DNA from: Panagrolaimus kolymaensis
Lineage: Eukaryota > Nematoda > Chromadorea > Rhabditida > Panagrolaimidae
Length of the DNA stretch: 64,000 nucleotides
Direction: 5' to 3'
NCBI GenBank assembly: GCA_028622995.1
Contig: JAJQJQ010000019.1
Span: forward strand, 2,604,001-2,668,000
Made by a program: the position numbers and the translations under genes. The notes beneath the pieces were generated by a model. The model was not told the DNA's origin and did not search any database. It saw nothing but the letters and a program-made list of their open reading frames with translations. Positions 22,001 to 37,000 of the stretch are shown here, one piece after another. Position 1 is the stretch's first letter; every line of letters starts with the position of its first letter.

Positions 22001-25000
22001 TTGCTTCAGTTGATTAATATTTTTTGATTAAACAACTAGAATTTAGTTATCTCACAAAAACGGCCCTTGGCAGTTTTTTATTTGCTAAAAAAAGCATAAT
22101 CAAGAAAAAATTTCAATTAAATAATATATAAGGCCTAATTAAAAGGCGCGCACATATATCAAACTGCAGTTTCTTATATGTAATAACAATATTTATTTAT
22201 TTTTTTATTTTAAAACAAATTCTCCCCTTTTCAATTCTATTTTACACTTTTATATAAAGATTTAATTAAAATATTCTCTTAAAAAATATCAAGTGAAGCG
22301 GTAGCCAGTTTCTTTTTACATTTTTTTTAATCTTTCGCATTACTTATGCTAGGAAAAATTTCGTTTTGAAAAAAAACAGGTATTAGTGAAAAAAAAATGT
22401 TTTTTAATCTCTAAAAAATTCGCCAAAAAGTGTTTCAGTTTTTTTTCTCGATTTTATTTCATAACAAATTTCATACAAAAAGTGGAGCTCTTTTACTTTA
22501 AATCGTCACTGTTTTTTAAAAATTTCAAATTCTTTTATCTTTTTCAAAAAAATGAATAAAATCATTTAAATTTTGAAGCTTTCAAACAATGACGAGTTAA
22601 AGTAAACAAGCGCAAAAAATGTAATACAGTTTAAAATTTAAATCTTTCTTTTTATATTGAGTAATCAAGCCATTTGGCATAAAAATAACTTCGACGACTC
22701 AGTTAATTTTCTAATTTTCCATTAGAATTTAAAGATCATAAAAATTCAAAGTACACAGTTTATTTAATTTTAATTTCCTTTAAAAACCATTAAATGGTTG
22801 ATCAGTTTTTGCAGTTTAAATAATGAATATTCAAGTCATTTAGAGAAAATTTAATTTCTCTCGGAAACAATTAACATTCTTTTATTATTTTTTTAAACCA
22901 AAAAAAGTATTTTATTTGTTGGAACTTATAATGTTTTTGAATAATAATTTTTATCAGTAATAAGAATACAGTTTAAATCCATCTTTTTTTTCTTTAATTA
23001 GAGCAAATCCAATATTAATCGCAAAAAAAAACTCTTATCAATGCAGTTAACTTTTTAATTTTTAAATTCCAAAAAAAATTTAAGCTTATCCAGTTTTTTA
23101 ATTTTTATTGCCTCTTAAATTTATAACTGTTTCTAACATAAAAGCCGTCCTCAGTTTAATATTTACATTTTACTATTTTTTTAGTCAAACTCGAAATGTT
23201 ACCCCTGCTTTATATGTGGAAGGGGTGCCACCAATAATGAATGGATTAAAAGTTCATCGAAGTGCTCGAGATGGAATATATTTTTATCAACCCGATGGAC
23301 CTATATTAATTGCAAATTCCACTGTTTCATTTAATCGTGGACATGGAATTGCTGTGGATAATACCACGGATGGCCGAGTATTTATAAATATGACTGTCGT
23401 GCAAGGAAATTATGGGAATGGAATTTGGTATAAACAACGCCAAGCTGGAATAAATTTAGTTAAATCCCTTGGAAATTTACGGAATAAAAGGCAAAGTAGT
23501 TATTATGAAGAAGAAAAGCCCCGAATTGATATGTGCCACGATCATGAACTTCCAAGAAATTTATTTTTTCCACATTTAATTAAATTGGTTTTAAAAAGTG
23601 GCACCGTGATTGATTCCCTCATGCCTCCCATTTGTTGGATGGTAAGTTGTTTATTTTAAGATTCTTTTAATTCAATAAAGATATTTCAATGCAGTTTAAA
23701 AAAAATTGATCCTTTAAAATGATAAGCAAAAAAATGAATATTTGATTTTTTTAAAATTCCGTTGGATACAGTTTTTATTATATTGAGAAATATTTTATTA
23801 TTAAGTTACAGTTTCTTGAACAAAGAAATTGTAAATTATCAAATACCGTTCAACCCAAAATTTGTTTTAATGCTTAACACTCCAACGTGTAAACTCAGTT
23901 TTAATCCCAATTTTTCCATTGAAATAAAGTGAAAATTAAAAAAAAGAAAGAAAAAAAGACTTTTTTTGATTAAAATATATCCTTCTTTATCTCAGTTTTA
24001 ATCAAATATTTAAAAAACCCTGTTCATATTAAATTGGACACTTTTTTGTTTCTTATTATAAAAAATATATAGCGTTCCATAAAATAAAATATTAGTACTT
24101 GCCAGTTTTAATTTTTTTAATTAAAAAAATGAAATCAGCATACTACACCTTCCCACAGAGAATGACAGTTTTGATTTAAAAAAAGTAAGTTAAAAGTTTG
24201 TTTTTAATTCCAAGCGGTAACCCTTCTGACAGTTTTATAAACACTTACCAAAAATAAAAGAAGCTGACTTTCAGTTTAAAGATATTTTTCTTTTGTGTTA
24301 ACTCACACGAAAATTTATTTTTTGGAAATAAAACTTCCAATCTAAAAGCACAAACAACAGTTTTTAGTTAAATTAAAGATTTCTTTATCCAATATAATTT
24401 TTTTTGTTGGCTCTAAACATTTATCAGCCTGCAAATGACAGAAGTCACAGTTAAAATTATTCCAATAAAAGCTTTTCTTTTACTGTATTTAGATCTTTTA
24501 ATTATGAAAAATACTAAAATAAATTATAAACTTTTTATTCCGTTATTAATAATAAAAAGAAAGAAAGAGATAAGAATACTTTTTTAACCTCACGAGATCC
24601 AATGGCAGTTTTTTTTAATTAATTCCTCCCATTATAAAAGAAACCACAGTTTCTTTCATGAGTTTTATTAAAATTCGTTCACATTCGAGAACAACTTCGT
24701 ATACAGTTAAAAATAAAGATTTTGTTATGCTTTCACTAAAAAGACAACAGTTTTGAATAATAAGAGATATAAATTTGGTAAGTGCGACTCCTTACAGTTT
24801 TTAATTTTATACAATTAAAAAAGAAAGTTAGAAAAAGAAAATGCAGTTAAAAATTTAAAAATAATTTTCGACCATAGAATTAAAATTTTATTTTTTCTTT
24901 TGAATGATACCTTCTTAAATCGCAAAAATTCAGTTTTTTTTATCATTAAAAACTATCTAAAAATGGTAGTTTGTCTTTTTCAAAATTAATATGTTCAAAA

Positions 25001-28000
25001 ATAAAATAAATAAATTTCTGGCTAGAAGGATAAATTACGTATTTTATTCAACTTGTACAGTTTAAATTTTTGCAATCTTTTATAGAACTTTCACTAGCCA
25101 AAGATGCTTTCAAAAAACCTCAAACGTCAGTTATAAATGTTTACAAAATTTTTTTTGTCTTGGTGAGGCAGAAAGGGACTCAGTTTTTTAAAAATAAATT
25201 TTACTTAAAACCCAAAATCGATATGTATCAGTTTTTTTAAAATAACTAATTAAAAAGAATTTAAATAAAATGGATATTATTTTTCAGATAGTAAGCCTGC
25301 CTCGTCGATTACCCTATGATTATACACTACAGTTTCTTACTGTCACAAATCATAATCCTCCAAGATTGGGTTCCAAAACACATTTACTTATTTGTGATGG
25401 AAATATTACAAATGTGAATGATTGCGTGGATCGTCGATATAAAATTCCAATATATGATGGAAAATTTCCTCAATCGGTTTCATTGAGATCTTCAGGAAAT
25501 CCTATTTATATTGCCCTTGATCATGAACTTGGTCCATATTCCACGGGGAGAGTTTTGGGTGACATAGAATTGGATTTTAAAATTCATGCATCTGCAACTC
25601 ATCAAGCTTTTTATGGTTTAAATGTAACTCATTCCGTCGTGATTAATAACACGGGAAATGGAATCGAAGCTCAAATGATTCGAGATCGAACTGCCCTTTG
25701 GAATGTCACTGTGGAATCCAACGAAGGAATCGGATTTTATGTGAAAGATGGAGCCGCAGATATTTGGGTTAATGATACTTCGTTGAGTTATAATTGGGTT
25801 GATGGCATGAATGTTTCATATGCTGGAGGTTCGATAAATATAAATGGAACTAAATTTATTGAAAATCGATGGCGTGGATTTGCATTCCATCAAAATATGT
25901 CCATTCCTTTCCTTCCATTGAGGCAAGAAATAATTATCAAGGGAAGACCAGTGAATAATATTTTTTATCCTCCAACAATATTTAAAGGAAATATTTGGGG
26001 TGGATTAGTTATTGGAAATTATTGTATTCCTGAAATTTATGATCATCAACAACTGCATTTTTATGAGCCAAAAGTTCTTATAAATTGGGTGCAATTTATT
26101 CAAAATCATAATCATCCTGCAATTGATGTATTTTCGTGTCGAGATCCCCAACCTGCTCCATTAACTTTGGATATTACTGGAAACGTATTTGAATCGAATT
26201 CAGAAGTCACAATTCGCATGCAACCCGCAGTCAATGTTATTGGAGTAATAAATAGCAATCAATTTTTAAATAATAATTATTCATGTTTGTTAATTAAAAA
26301 TTCCAATCAACCTCACCTGCGAAATTTAAAATCTGATATAACGATCGCTAAGAATATTTTTAAATTTAATTCTGGTCCATGGATTGTGAATATTGGATTA
26401 AACGAAGATGCGCCAAATCAAAAAATGGTTTTCAATCAACAAAATGAATTACGCGGAAATAAAGTATTTAATCCTTTTCCATTTTTAAAGCCCCGAAGTA
26501 CTCCATATGCGGCGATGGTGGTTTCAAGTAGCAATGTGGTGATTCGAAGAAATTGTTTTAATAATCCTCACGCGGATTATGAAATAGCTACCGAATTAAT
26601 GGAACATGCTAAAATTATTGATGCAAGAGAAAATAATTGGGGTCATGAACATTATGATAATTTTAAAGATCGAATCTTTGATCAGGTAAGTCCTATTTTT
26701 TTTTATCGGGACAGTTTAATTTTAAATAATAATTATTCCACTGAATAAAATGGATACAGTTTAAAAAATTTTTTTATTAAGCTTCAATAAAAAGCAAAGG
26801 CTATTAATCTTTCTCCAAAAAAAATTACGAAGACCGAAGACAGTTTTTTATTTTTTTTAATTTCGAATGAATTTAAATTCAGCTTATTCTTTAATTATAG
26901 AAAAGTTGGAAATACAGTTAATCAAAAAAGACTTAAGTGATATTCATATTTTCTTTTTCGATCAGTTATAAATCTAAAAAAAATTCCTTGGTCACAGGAT
27001 GATTCAGTTTTAAATCTCTTTTTTATTATATAAAAAACATAGCAGTTAAAGCTTCCTCTATATTTTTCCCTTTTGTTTTTTGCTTGATAGAATGCAGTTT
27101 ATCCTCCATCTCCAAAAAAATAAAAAGCGACACCAGTTTACAATCTAAAAGATGGTAATAATTTTCTAACTTTTTTGCTTTCCTGTATACTTTACAAATC
27201 AGTTTTTTCTTCTTCTTTAAAAATAAAAAAAAAAAACAATTTTTCGGTTAAAAAAGAAGCCACTTTTAATTCTTTTTGTTTGATACAGACAGTTAAATTT
27301 TTTAATAATAAATAATTATTATTCCGTACCTCAATTTACACTCCAGTTTAAAATTATTATAACTATTTTTGTCTGTATAAATAACTTGAGCGATTATCAT
27401 TTTCTTTACTCTTTGATAGTTTATTTCTTTTTAATATCAAAGAAAAAATATTGCTAAAATCACATTATTATGCAGAATCATATAACAGTTAATCATGGAA
27501 AAAAATCCAGACTCAGTTTGAAAATAATTTTAAAATTGCCTCGTACAAAAGGTTCTCGAGTTTAAAAAATCGTCTCTATTTTTTTTCAATTAATTTTCCT
27601 AGAAAGCAATTTATTCTTTAAAACATAAAATGACTGCAAAACAGTTTTAAAAAATATGAACTTTGATAACTTTTACTTACTTATTGTCAGTTATGTATCT
27701 TTTTATTTTATTATATCAACGAAATAAGTATTCCTAATCCCTTCAACGGTTCAATTTTAGAATTATAAAAAATAAGCTTTAAATGCTTTTTGAATTAATG
27801 AGATTAAAAAAAATTTTTCTTTGTTTTTTGTTTTGTTTCAGTTATAAACGCACGTACTCAAATGCAGTTTTTTTTTAAATTGAATTTTGTTTACTATTTT
27901 TTCGAATAAAATAATAATTATGAGAGAATATTAATTTCAAATAGCCGAATTTTATAAAAAAATTACAGTTTATTTTCTAAATTTTATTTACCAAAAACGA

Positions 28001-31000
28001 CGCTCCGCTTCAGTTATATAAAATTTGGCAAAAGTTAAAAAAAAAATTCTGTCATGTCTTAAAATTTTCAGTTTTCATTTAAAAAATTTTCGGTTCATGT
28101 TAAAGTTTTTTCATTTGGGAACGCTCCTGTTAGTTTTTGAAATATTTATTAATTTTTTTTAAATTTAAGATTAATTTTAATCACAAACAAGCAAAACAAT
28201 ATGTCCAGTTTTATTTTATTTTTCTAAATTTAAATATTTTTTCAGTTTAATCGATATTCCCTTGCTTCAATAAATATAAATCCATATGCAGCGATTTGCA
28301 ATCAACGAACTCCCAAAATGGCTTTGACCCTTCAATCATATCGAAAATTTCAAAGTGAATCAAAGCCCTTTGAAATTGGAGGGACTATTTTTGAAAATCA
28401 GGACCTCACACCCGGAAGATACACGGTCGTGGATGATTTACACGTGGCTCCAGGAGCTAAATTAACTATTGCCCCGGGAGCTAGGTTGGAATTCATGGAT
28501 GGAATTGGAATGCTTGTCCAGGGAGAATTATTAAGGACAGATTTTCAAGAATCTGAACTTCCCGTTGTTTTTACTTCCACGACTTCCAAACTACCAAGCC
28601 TTGAAAATATTCGTTTGGTGGACGAAGATGGAAATGAAGAAATTACTGAAGGTCGATTAGAAGTTTTAGTGGAAGGAAATTGGGGAACCATTTGTAATCG
28701 ATCATGGACCGCTGAACTCGCGCATCTCGCATGCAATCAATTGGGTTTAACCATGGATCCACAATATTTTGAAAATTGGAGGATTTTTGTTGACAAAGGC
28801 GAACTCCCAATGATTATGGATAATATAAGATGTGAAGAAAATGAATTCGATATAACCACGTGTCGACATGATGGTTTATTTCATAATGTTGGAGCGGGGT
28901 GCAGGGATACAGAAGTGGTGGGATTGAGATGTGCTAAACCATATTGGGCTGGAGTTCGATATTCTCTATTAGCTAATCCTCCAATGGTTACTGGACAAAC
29001 AACCATGCATAATTGGTTGATTGAAAAAGCTGGATTATATGATTTTAGAACCAGCACCTTTTCACCCGCTTTACAGGTACTTTTATTTTTAATACAGTTT
29101 TAAAATTTTAACTTTCTATTCAGTTTTATATTCAGTCAGTTGCGTAACAGAGCAGTTTATTTAAAAAAATAAAAACAATGAAAAAATATCATGCCTTGTT
29201 TCAGTTTTATTTTTACTTTTTTGCTTATTTAAATGAATGCAATTGACAATCAAAATTTAGAATATTAAATTAAAATAAAATAAAGAGAAAAAATTTTTTT
29301 AATAACAGTTTTTTTTAAAAGTTTTTTTAAAATGTCAAAAATTCAATTTTTATAACCTATTTTTTACGTTGTTAGCTAGAATTAAAATAGCTTGAACAGT
29401 TTTTTTAAATTTAATATTGCAAAGATTAATTTTAACTGTAAAAATTTTTGAACAGTTTTTTCTAAATTTCAAATCGATAGGCTAAATCGTATAAACAGAT
29501 TTGGACAACTATTTTCAAAGTTCTCTTTTTTGTTTGACGAAACATTTATTGTTAGTCAGATTTTTTAAATAAGACTATGGCAAAGAATGTGCTCAATTTT
29601 GATCAAGTCTTTTATTTTTCTCTCTTCTTAAGTGCAACAAAAGCAGTTGCTTGTTTTTATTGTTGTAATGATAAACTTTAAAGGCGCAAAGACAGTTTTT
29701 TTACTCCCATTGCAAAAGCTAACAATAAACCTCAGTTTCCTTTAGTTAAAACAGAATTACCTATTTTTGAAAGTTTTTATCCTTATTTTTTATTTAATTA
29801 TTTTTTTTATTTTTTCCAAAACATCATGCTATTGACAGTTTTTAGTTTTATTTTAACAATAAACTTTCTTTCGCTATAACAGTTTTTAATTTAAAATTTA
29901 TCGCCTAAAATTTAATTTAACTTAATCATGGTACAGTTTTATTTTTTCCTTCAAATGCAAAACATGATATTGTTTGGCTTTTTTACCAAAAAAAGTTATC
30001 TGCCAAAAATTACTTTTTAAATAAATTCAGTTTATTTGCGCTATTTTGTAAGTTTATGCAACTTTTATTTGTAGCAGTTAAAGTTTCCAAATATGTTCTA
30101 AAACTAGCGAACATAATTTTTATTTAAAAAAACATTGAATATTTTCTTTATCATTTTATGGAACCAATAGTTATATTCCAAGCAAACAAATGCAGTTTTT
30201 AGCCAAATTTAAAAAAAAAAGAAGAGAAAAAGCTTTATTAATTTTTCCAAAACCATCGAGCAGCATCAACCGTTTTTTTTATTATACAGTTATTTAGTTT
30301 TTAAAGTTTTTTGATTAAAGGTCATTAAATAAATTGAAAATGAATATAAGCATAATTGCATTTTTTCCGTTAAAAACGAACAATTGCAGTTTCTTATTTT
30401 CCTCTCCACTAACAACTTGACAGTTAAAAAAATAAATTTTACGTTGAATGAACTCAGTTTTTAGCTTTTTTTTGAATGATTACCGCGAACTAAGTTCGCC
30501 CCAGTTTAAACACCCAAACTCGTTATAAATTTATATAATAAATTTTAATGGTGCTAAATAACCAAAAAATATGAACAAAACAAATCAGTAAAGACAGTTT
30601 TTTTTTTAATATAAAATCATTAAATTTTAATTTTCCTTCATAATTAGTAATATGCAGTTAAGCAATATATTTTTTATTTATAGATTGATTGGAATTACCA
30701 TTCATTCACGAATATAACAGTTCGAAATAATTATTATGATGGAATAGATATTATTTATAATGATCTCACAAAAAAGCCAGCGCTTCGAAATATTTATGTA
30801 ACCGAAAATCGAAGAAACGGTCTCAAACTTCGATCCGTGGGAATAACCGTGGAAAATGTTTTGATTGAAAATAATTTAAATGCGGGCGTTCGATTTAATC
30901 CTAGAATCAGCGAAGCCCAACAACGCGACATAGTTTCATGGTTGGATCGAAGAGAGCAACCGGATCTTGAAGCGAATAATGTTTTAATATTTCCAAATAA

Positions 31001-34000
31001 TTCCATAGACAAAATTGAAGTTTATGAAAGTCAATTAAATCAAAGAAAATTTTTGGTTGCTAAACCCACTCAAGATTGTCAGAGAGGTAAGAAAATTAAA
31101 AAGTTGAAAGGACAGTTTAAAAAAAAAATAAAAGGATAATCCATTAAAATTTGAAGATGTCAGTTAAATCCTTAGAAAAAGTAATTATTTTATTTGAAAA
31201 AGGCCAAAAAAATGATTACAGTTTTACGCTCGAAAATTTCAAATTTTTTTTGTGTATCCCTCGCGCTTCGTTCACGGAACCTTATTCGACAACAGTTTTA
31301 AAATAATAATTTTTTGTCTTTAAATTATTTTGATCATATTAAATTTCACTCCAAACAAAAGATAAAGCAGTTTTATAATAATTTTATTTTGATTTCATAA
31401 CCAAAAAGGATGAGTCCACAGTTAAACATCACTCAACATAACAAATCTTTTTACAGTTTTTTTATATTTAATTATTAGAAAATAATGAGAAAGTATTTTT
31501 TCTAAAATCAAAAATATTCTTTTTTTTTGTTTGCCCAGTTTTTATTTGTTTTGTTTAGTTACTTCTTCAAAAATTATCATAACAAAAGAGAAAAGAATAT
31601 TTCTAAAGATACTTCCCTATACATTATACGGTGCAGTTAAATTTAAAAAAGACCAATTATTAGGACATTTAAAAAAAAAATGCCTGTATTATTCAGTTTA
31701 AATTTCAAAAAATATGTTATCATAACGAACCACAGTTAAACTCAATATATATATTTTTTAAATATCTTTATTCCCTAAAAATCCCACATTTTGCGAAGTT
31801 ATTCAGTTTAAATAAAAATTCTTTAAACTATAATACTTTTTTTCAGTTCCATTTGAGCCATGTACATACACATTGGATATTTTTGCTGTTGGACATGAAT
31901 ATGGTTTATCAGCAAAATTGGCTGTGCAAATAGTAAATAGAGTTAATAATGAAAGTGATGAAAATGCAATATTTTATGATCGACAAGCGGGCAAATCTTG
32001 GTCCGTTCGTGATCACACCGTGCATTTTCCTTTGGTGTCGGCTGGAAATAAATTAACCATGAAATACACTCGGTCTTATGGCGAACCTAAATTAATTTTA
32101 TTAATTTTATTTTTGGATGGTTTGTTTTTTTACCTCAGAATCACTGATGACAGTTTAAAAAAATATTTTTAGCCCAAGAATATCTTGATCGCTTCTTGCA
32201 TGTTTATGAATCGGTGATTCGCCATAATCAATATGGAGTTTCCGCGGTTCATTACAGCAACATGACTTTCCAAGATGGAACGGTTCTTAATCGACACACA
32301 AATGAAAAACTTTGGTTTCAAAAAGTTAATTTTACTGATAATAGTGATGCCGTGATTTGGATCCATTCACCCCAACATGAAGTCATTTATGGAACACCAA
32401 TCACAGAGGTAAGGGAAATTTTTTTAATCTTTAATCATAAATATTTTATGTTATTAATACAGATTTAAAATGTAATATTAATTTTTAATACAAAATAGAA
32501 AAAAAAATGAGGTTTGAGAAATAATTGGAATATTTAAATTCACCCATTAAAAATTAAGCTATTCAGTTAATTTTTTTTCTTTTATTGTAACTCTGTTTAA
32601 ATTAAAAAATGTACAAAGAATTTTTTGTTCGCAACGGCTCGAAAATAATAATTATATGCCAAATGCTATACCCAGTTTAATTTTATGCAATAAAAATTCT
32701 TTGTATCCTAAAAACACACATATGTACAGTTTTATTAAGATAAAAATAAAGAACTGAACTTTTTGTGAATAATCCTTTACTCTAATATTAACTCAGTTTT
32801 TCATACACAAAAAAAAATAATATAAATATTTGTTTTAAACAAAAAAAGCTTTATTGCGCTAAACAAAAATTATTTGTTAGCCGTCATACAACATCCTATG
32901 CAGTTTAATAATTTACCTTTTTTATAGATTTCATGGTTTATTGATAATTGTTCAATTCATGATAATCACGGCCCCATAATCGACACCCATCGAGATTTGT
33001 TTAGCAGTGCCAATGTTTTCCATTGGAATTTTTGGTCGAATACTTTTGCAAATAATTCCAATTCTGGAGTTTACGTGCATTTGCCGGATTCGTATAATAT
33101 TGCAACTAAAAAGCAACACACTTTTTGGATGACAGAAAATAGATTTCAAAATAATTTAAATTTTGAAGTTGAATTAAATGGATTTTATTGTTTTGCAAAT
33201 ATTTCATCCAATAATTTCACCGATAATTTTGCGAATCCTCGAAAAGGAATATTTAGTTTAAATGGAATGGAAAAACGATTAATTATGGAAAGAAATAGAT
33301 TTTATGATAATTGGGGACATTGGATGGTTAAAATGGATATTAATTCCCAAACTGTCCAATTTGATTCCATTGAAGTCCCAGCTTATATTCAATTTAATTA
33401 TTTTGAGAGAAATACTTTTATGTCGAAACCCGAGGAATATGTGGATTCATGGCCGAGGAGTTTTGCTGTGGGAGTATTTGGTTCTCAAAAAGCTGATATT
33501 CATTTTAATCGTTTAAATAATAAATTATTGGATTTTGAAGTCGTTGCTGGATGCAAGGTAAATTATTCTTGTAATTGTATTAAAAAACCGGTCGCGTAAT
33601 ATCACAGTTTTTTATTATTATAAATTTATTTTTTATTTTCTGAAAAACTTAATTTCAAATTTTTAAATTGATTTATTCCAAAAATTTAGAAAAAAATACG
33701 CAATCTTCGGAAATAGTTTTTTTAAATAATCAAAGTAAAAAACTGCGAGATTATTTTTGGAACAGTTTTGTTGAAAGAAAAACCTTTAAAAAATGACTTT
33801 TATTTGCTACGTACAAGCAATTTCAAAAGACAGTTCCAAAAGCAGTTTTAAAATTAAAAATTAAAAAGAATTCTAACATGCAAACAGTAAAATGATAAAT
33901 TTTTTAAATTAACCTTATCGTTACGCGTCCCTCCTCAAGCGCAGTTTTATTTAAAAGAAAAAGTTAAAATTAAACTTTAATTATTCAGTTATGTAAATAT

Positions 34001-37000
34001 CAAATTCATAAAAATCAGTTATTAATTCCTGTTATCTTTAGGTAACTCAGTTAAAAATAAATGCTTTTTTTTTCTCGAAACCATTGTTACTTTTTTGATT
34101 TCGAATAATTTTTTTTTTAACCAGCTGGGTTGAAAAAGCAGTTTAAAATTCTTTCTTTTAATCTTTTTAAAATAAAAAAATAGCCGCCTGTAGACCATTT
34201 ATACAGTTTAAATTTTTCTTTTAAATAAATTTTCTTTAATATCTTTTTAAAAATATAAACATGCCAAAAGTCAGTTAAAATTAAATTTCAAATATTTTTT
34301 AGCCCCAAATCCCAGGATCTGATTTCATGAACATCACTCATAATTGGTGGGGTGGAAATAGTGAAGGAATGATTCCTCAACGAATATTTGACATGGATGA
34401 TTGGAATTCATTCACGATAGGACAATATTCGCCTTATTTTAATTCGAAAGAAAGGTTTAATGATTTTTGGTGGGCTCAATCATATGTATGTTTTCTTTAT
34501 GTTATGCAGTTTAAAATTTGAAAATTTAGGGACAATTAAATTATGTTTCATATCAAGAACCCCCAGCTCACGACCTTCATGGGCGAATGTATGAATCAAA
34601 AAATTTGACGCTTGAAATAGAAAAATGGCCCGGCTTTCCACGATATTATAAACCTTTTCGACCTTATCGAATTACTCGAGATTTAACTATCATGCATGGC
34701 GCAACACTTTACATCGAAAAAAATGTTGAAGTTCATATTTGGCCGAATGTTAGAATTTTGGTGCTAGGAAATTTAGTTGTTGATGGAACTTTATGGCAAC
34801 CCATTAGATTTTTACCAATAAATGCAACGGAAGTTTTACAAGAAAAAGGAAAGATTGGAACTCGATATAAACGAAGCATCCTCAAAAGGGCACGACATAG
34901 AATTATAAGTGATGATTATAAACATATTGAATATATTCGAAAGAAGCGAAGGTTAGTTATTTTTTCTATGTTTATTGTGGGAATACAGTTTATAATTTCC
35001 GAAAAAAGAGGCACTTGTACTCATTTTTAATTAGAAAAAAAATATATGCCGAAAAAAGGCTTTCAGAATATGAAAATTTTGTACCAGTTTTTACATACTT
35101 ATTCAAAAAAAAGAAAATAAACAAAAAATTAATATAGATTAATGACCCTCAGTTTATTTTAAAAAGATTTTTTATAATCAAAAACTAAGTTAATTCTAAC
35201 CACCGCCAACAAAACGTGAAGCCAGTTTTAAAATTATTTAATTTTTTATATTCGTTTTAAAAACATGCGACGACGAGTTACTATAATTTATAAATATAAA
35301 AAATATTATGCATTTTTATTTAAAAAGCAAAATAAATATATTCAAAAAAAGAATCTTGATGCATTTTTCCTGCGCCCATTATCTTATACAGTTTTATTAA
35401 TATTTATGTAAAAAATCTAGAACTTGCCAACACAGTTTTAAGCTTAGTAAATAAAATTAAAAAGAAAGAAATAAATATTTTGTTAGCCTATAATTTACAA
35501 CCTTACTTTTTACCACACAATTTTTTTTATCAAAAATATATATAAAAATAAAAATTTCCTATAGCTTTGCAAGTTAACAGTTTTTTTTAATTCACAAAAA
35601 TATGCTCTGTTTAATAAAAATTTTAAAAAAGCATTGATAAGTTTGGAGCCATCGAGGAGGAATTTGACCCAGTTTATAAAATTATTTTAATGATGTCGAC
35701 AGTTAACATGCTTAATAAATACGAAAAGCGTTTTTGGATATTTTTCCCGCCATACATTGGGCAATTCAGTTTATTATTTATTAAAAAAAGATGGAGGGTA
35801 TTCGTGCTGTTCTTGTAAATTTATGCCTCATAACTTAGTCTTCCTTATTTAAGAAAAAATCATCTACAGTTTTCATATATTCAGTTAAAATATATTTCAA
35901 AAATATAATAATACCCCCAACTCCTCATACACGAACTCCCAGTTTTATAAAAAAAATTTAAAATTATTTCGCTTTAATAAATCTTTTGCAACAAAATGAT
36001 ATTAATTTTTGGAGCCGTAAAGAAGGATATTTAACAGTTTTAAAAAATACATTTTATTTTATTTTGTTTACTTTAAAAAAAAATTTTTAAAATCACTTAA
36101 TAAACTTATAATAATTTAAAAAATAGGGAACTTCAATCTTCACAGTTTAAATCAAAAAAAAGCTAATAAAATTCAATGTTTTTTTAAAGGGAGTGTCTCA
36201 AGCGATAGAGATTTTTTTTACGACGGACGGGTGTATCTAGCCCGAAAGTTCACTTCTTCGAATTTTCGTAGCTTTTTGTAGCACTTCGAGAAAAAAAAAC
36301 AAAATGCTACAAAAAGCTACAAAAAATCTGTAGCTCTTTGTAAGCTTTTGAGACAATGAAAAAAAACTTTCGGGCTAGGAACACCCGCTGTAAGGAAATC
36401 TCTATCGCTTGAGACACTCCCTTTAATAAAAAATATAATTGAATATTTGCTTAAAATGCTAATGTAAAATATATTTTTTTTAGTTTTCCAATTCTTTTTG
36501 AAGTTAATAAGAAAACTTATCGCGTTCTTGTTTTACACAGTTAAAAAAAAGATTTCGTGTAATATAAAACATGAGTAGTTTTGTTGCCATAGAGAATAAA
36601 TTGAAACAGTTAATATTTCCTTTTTATTTGGAGCAGTGTTTGCGAAATTCCAATTCCAACTCCAATTCCACTTCCAATTCCAATCCAATTCCAATCCAAT
36701 TCCCATAGAAGTGGAATTGATTGGTTTTAACTGAGAATTGATTGGAATTGATTGGAATTGGTTCAAAAGAATTAATTCCAATCTTATCCTTTAAATTTTG
36801 CATTTTTGCCTCAAAAAATTAAAATTTTACCATTTTTTATCGAATATTTTAACAAAAAATGGCGACCAAAACTATTAAAAATGATAAATTTTTTGCTTTT
36901 ACCCTTTATTTGCGAAAAATTTTTTTTTACGAGTACAAATTTTTAAGAAAATTTTTGAAAAATGGAATTTTTAACGGAATTTTTTGAGAATTGGAAGTGA

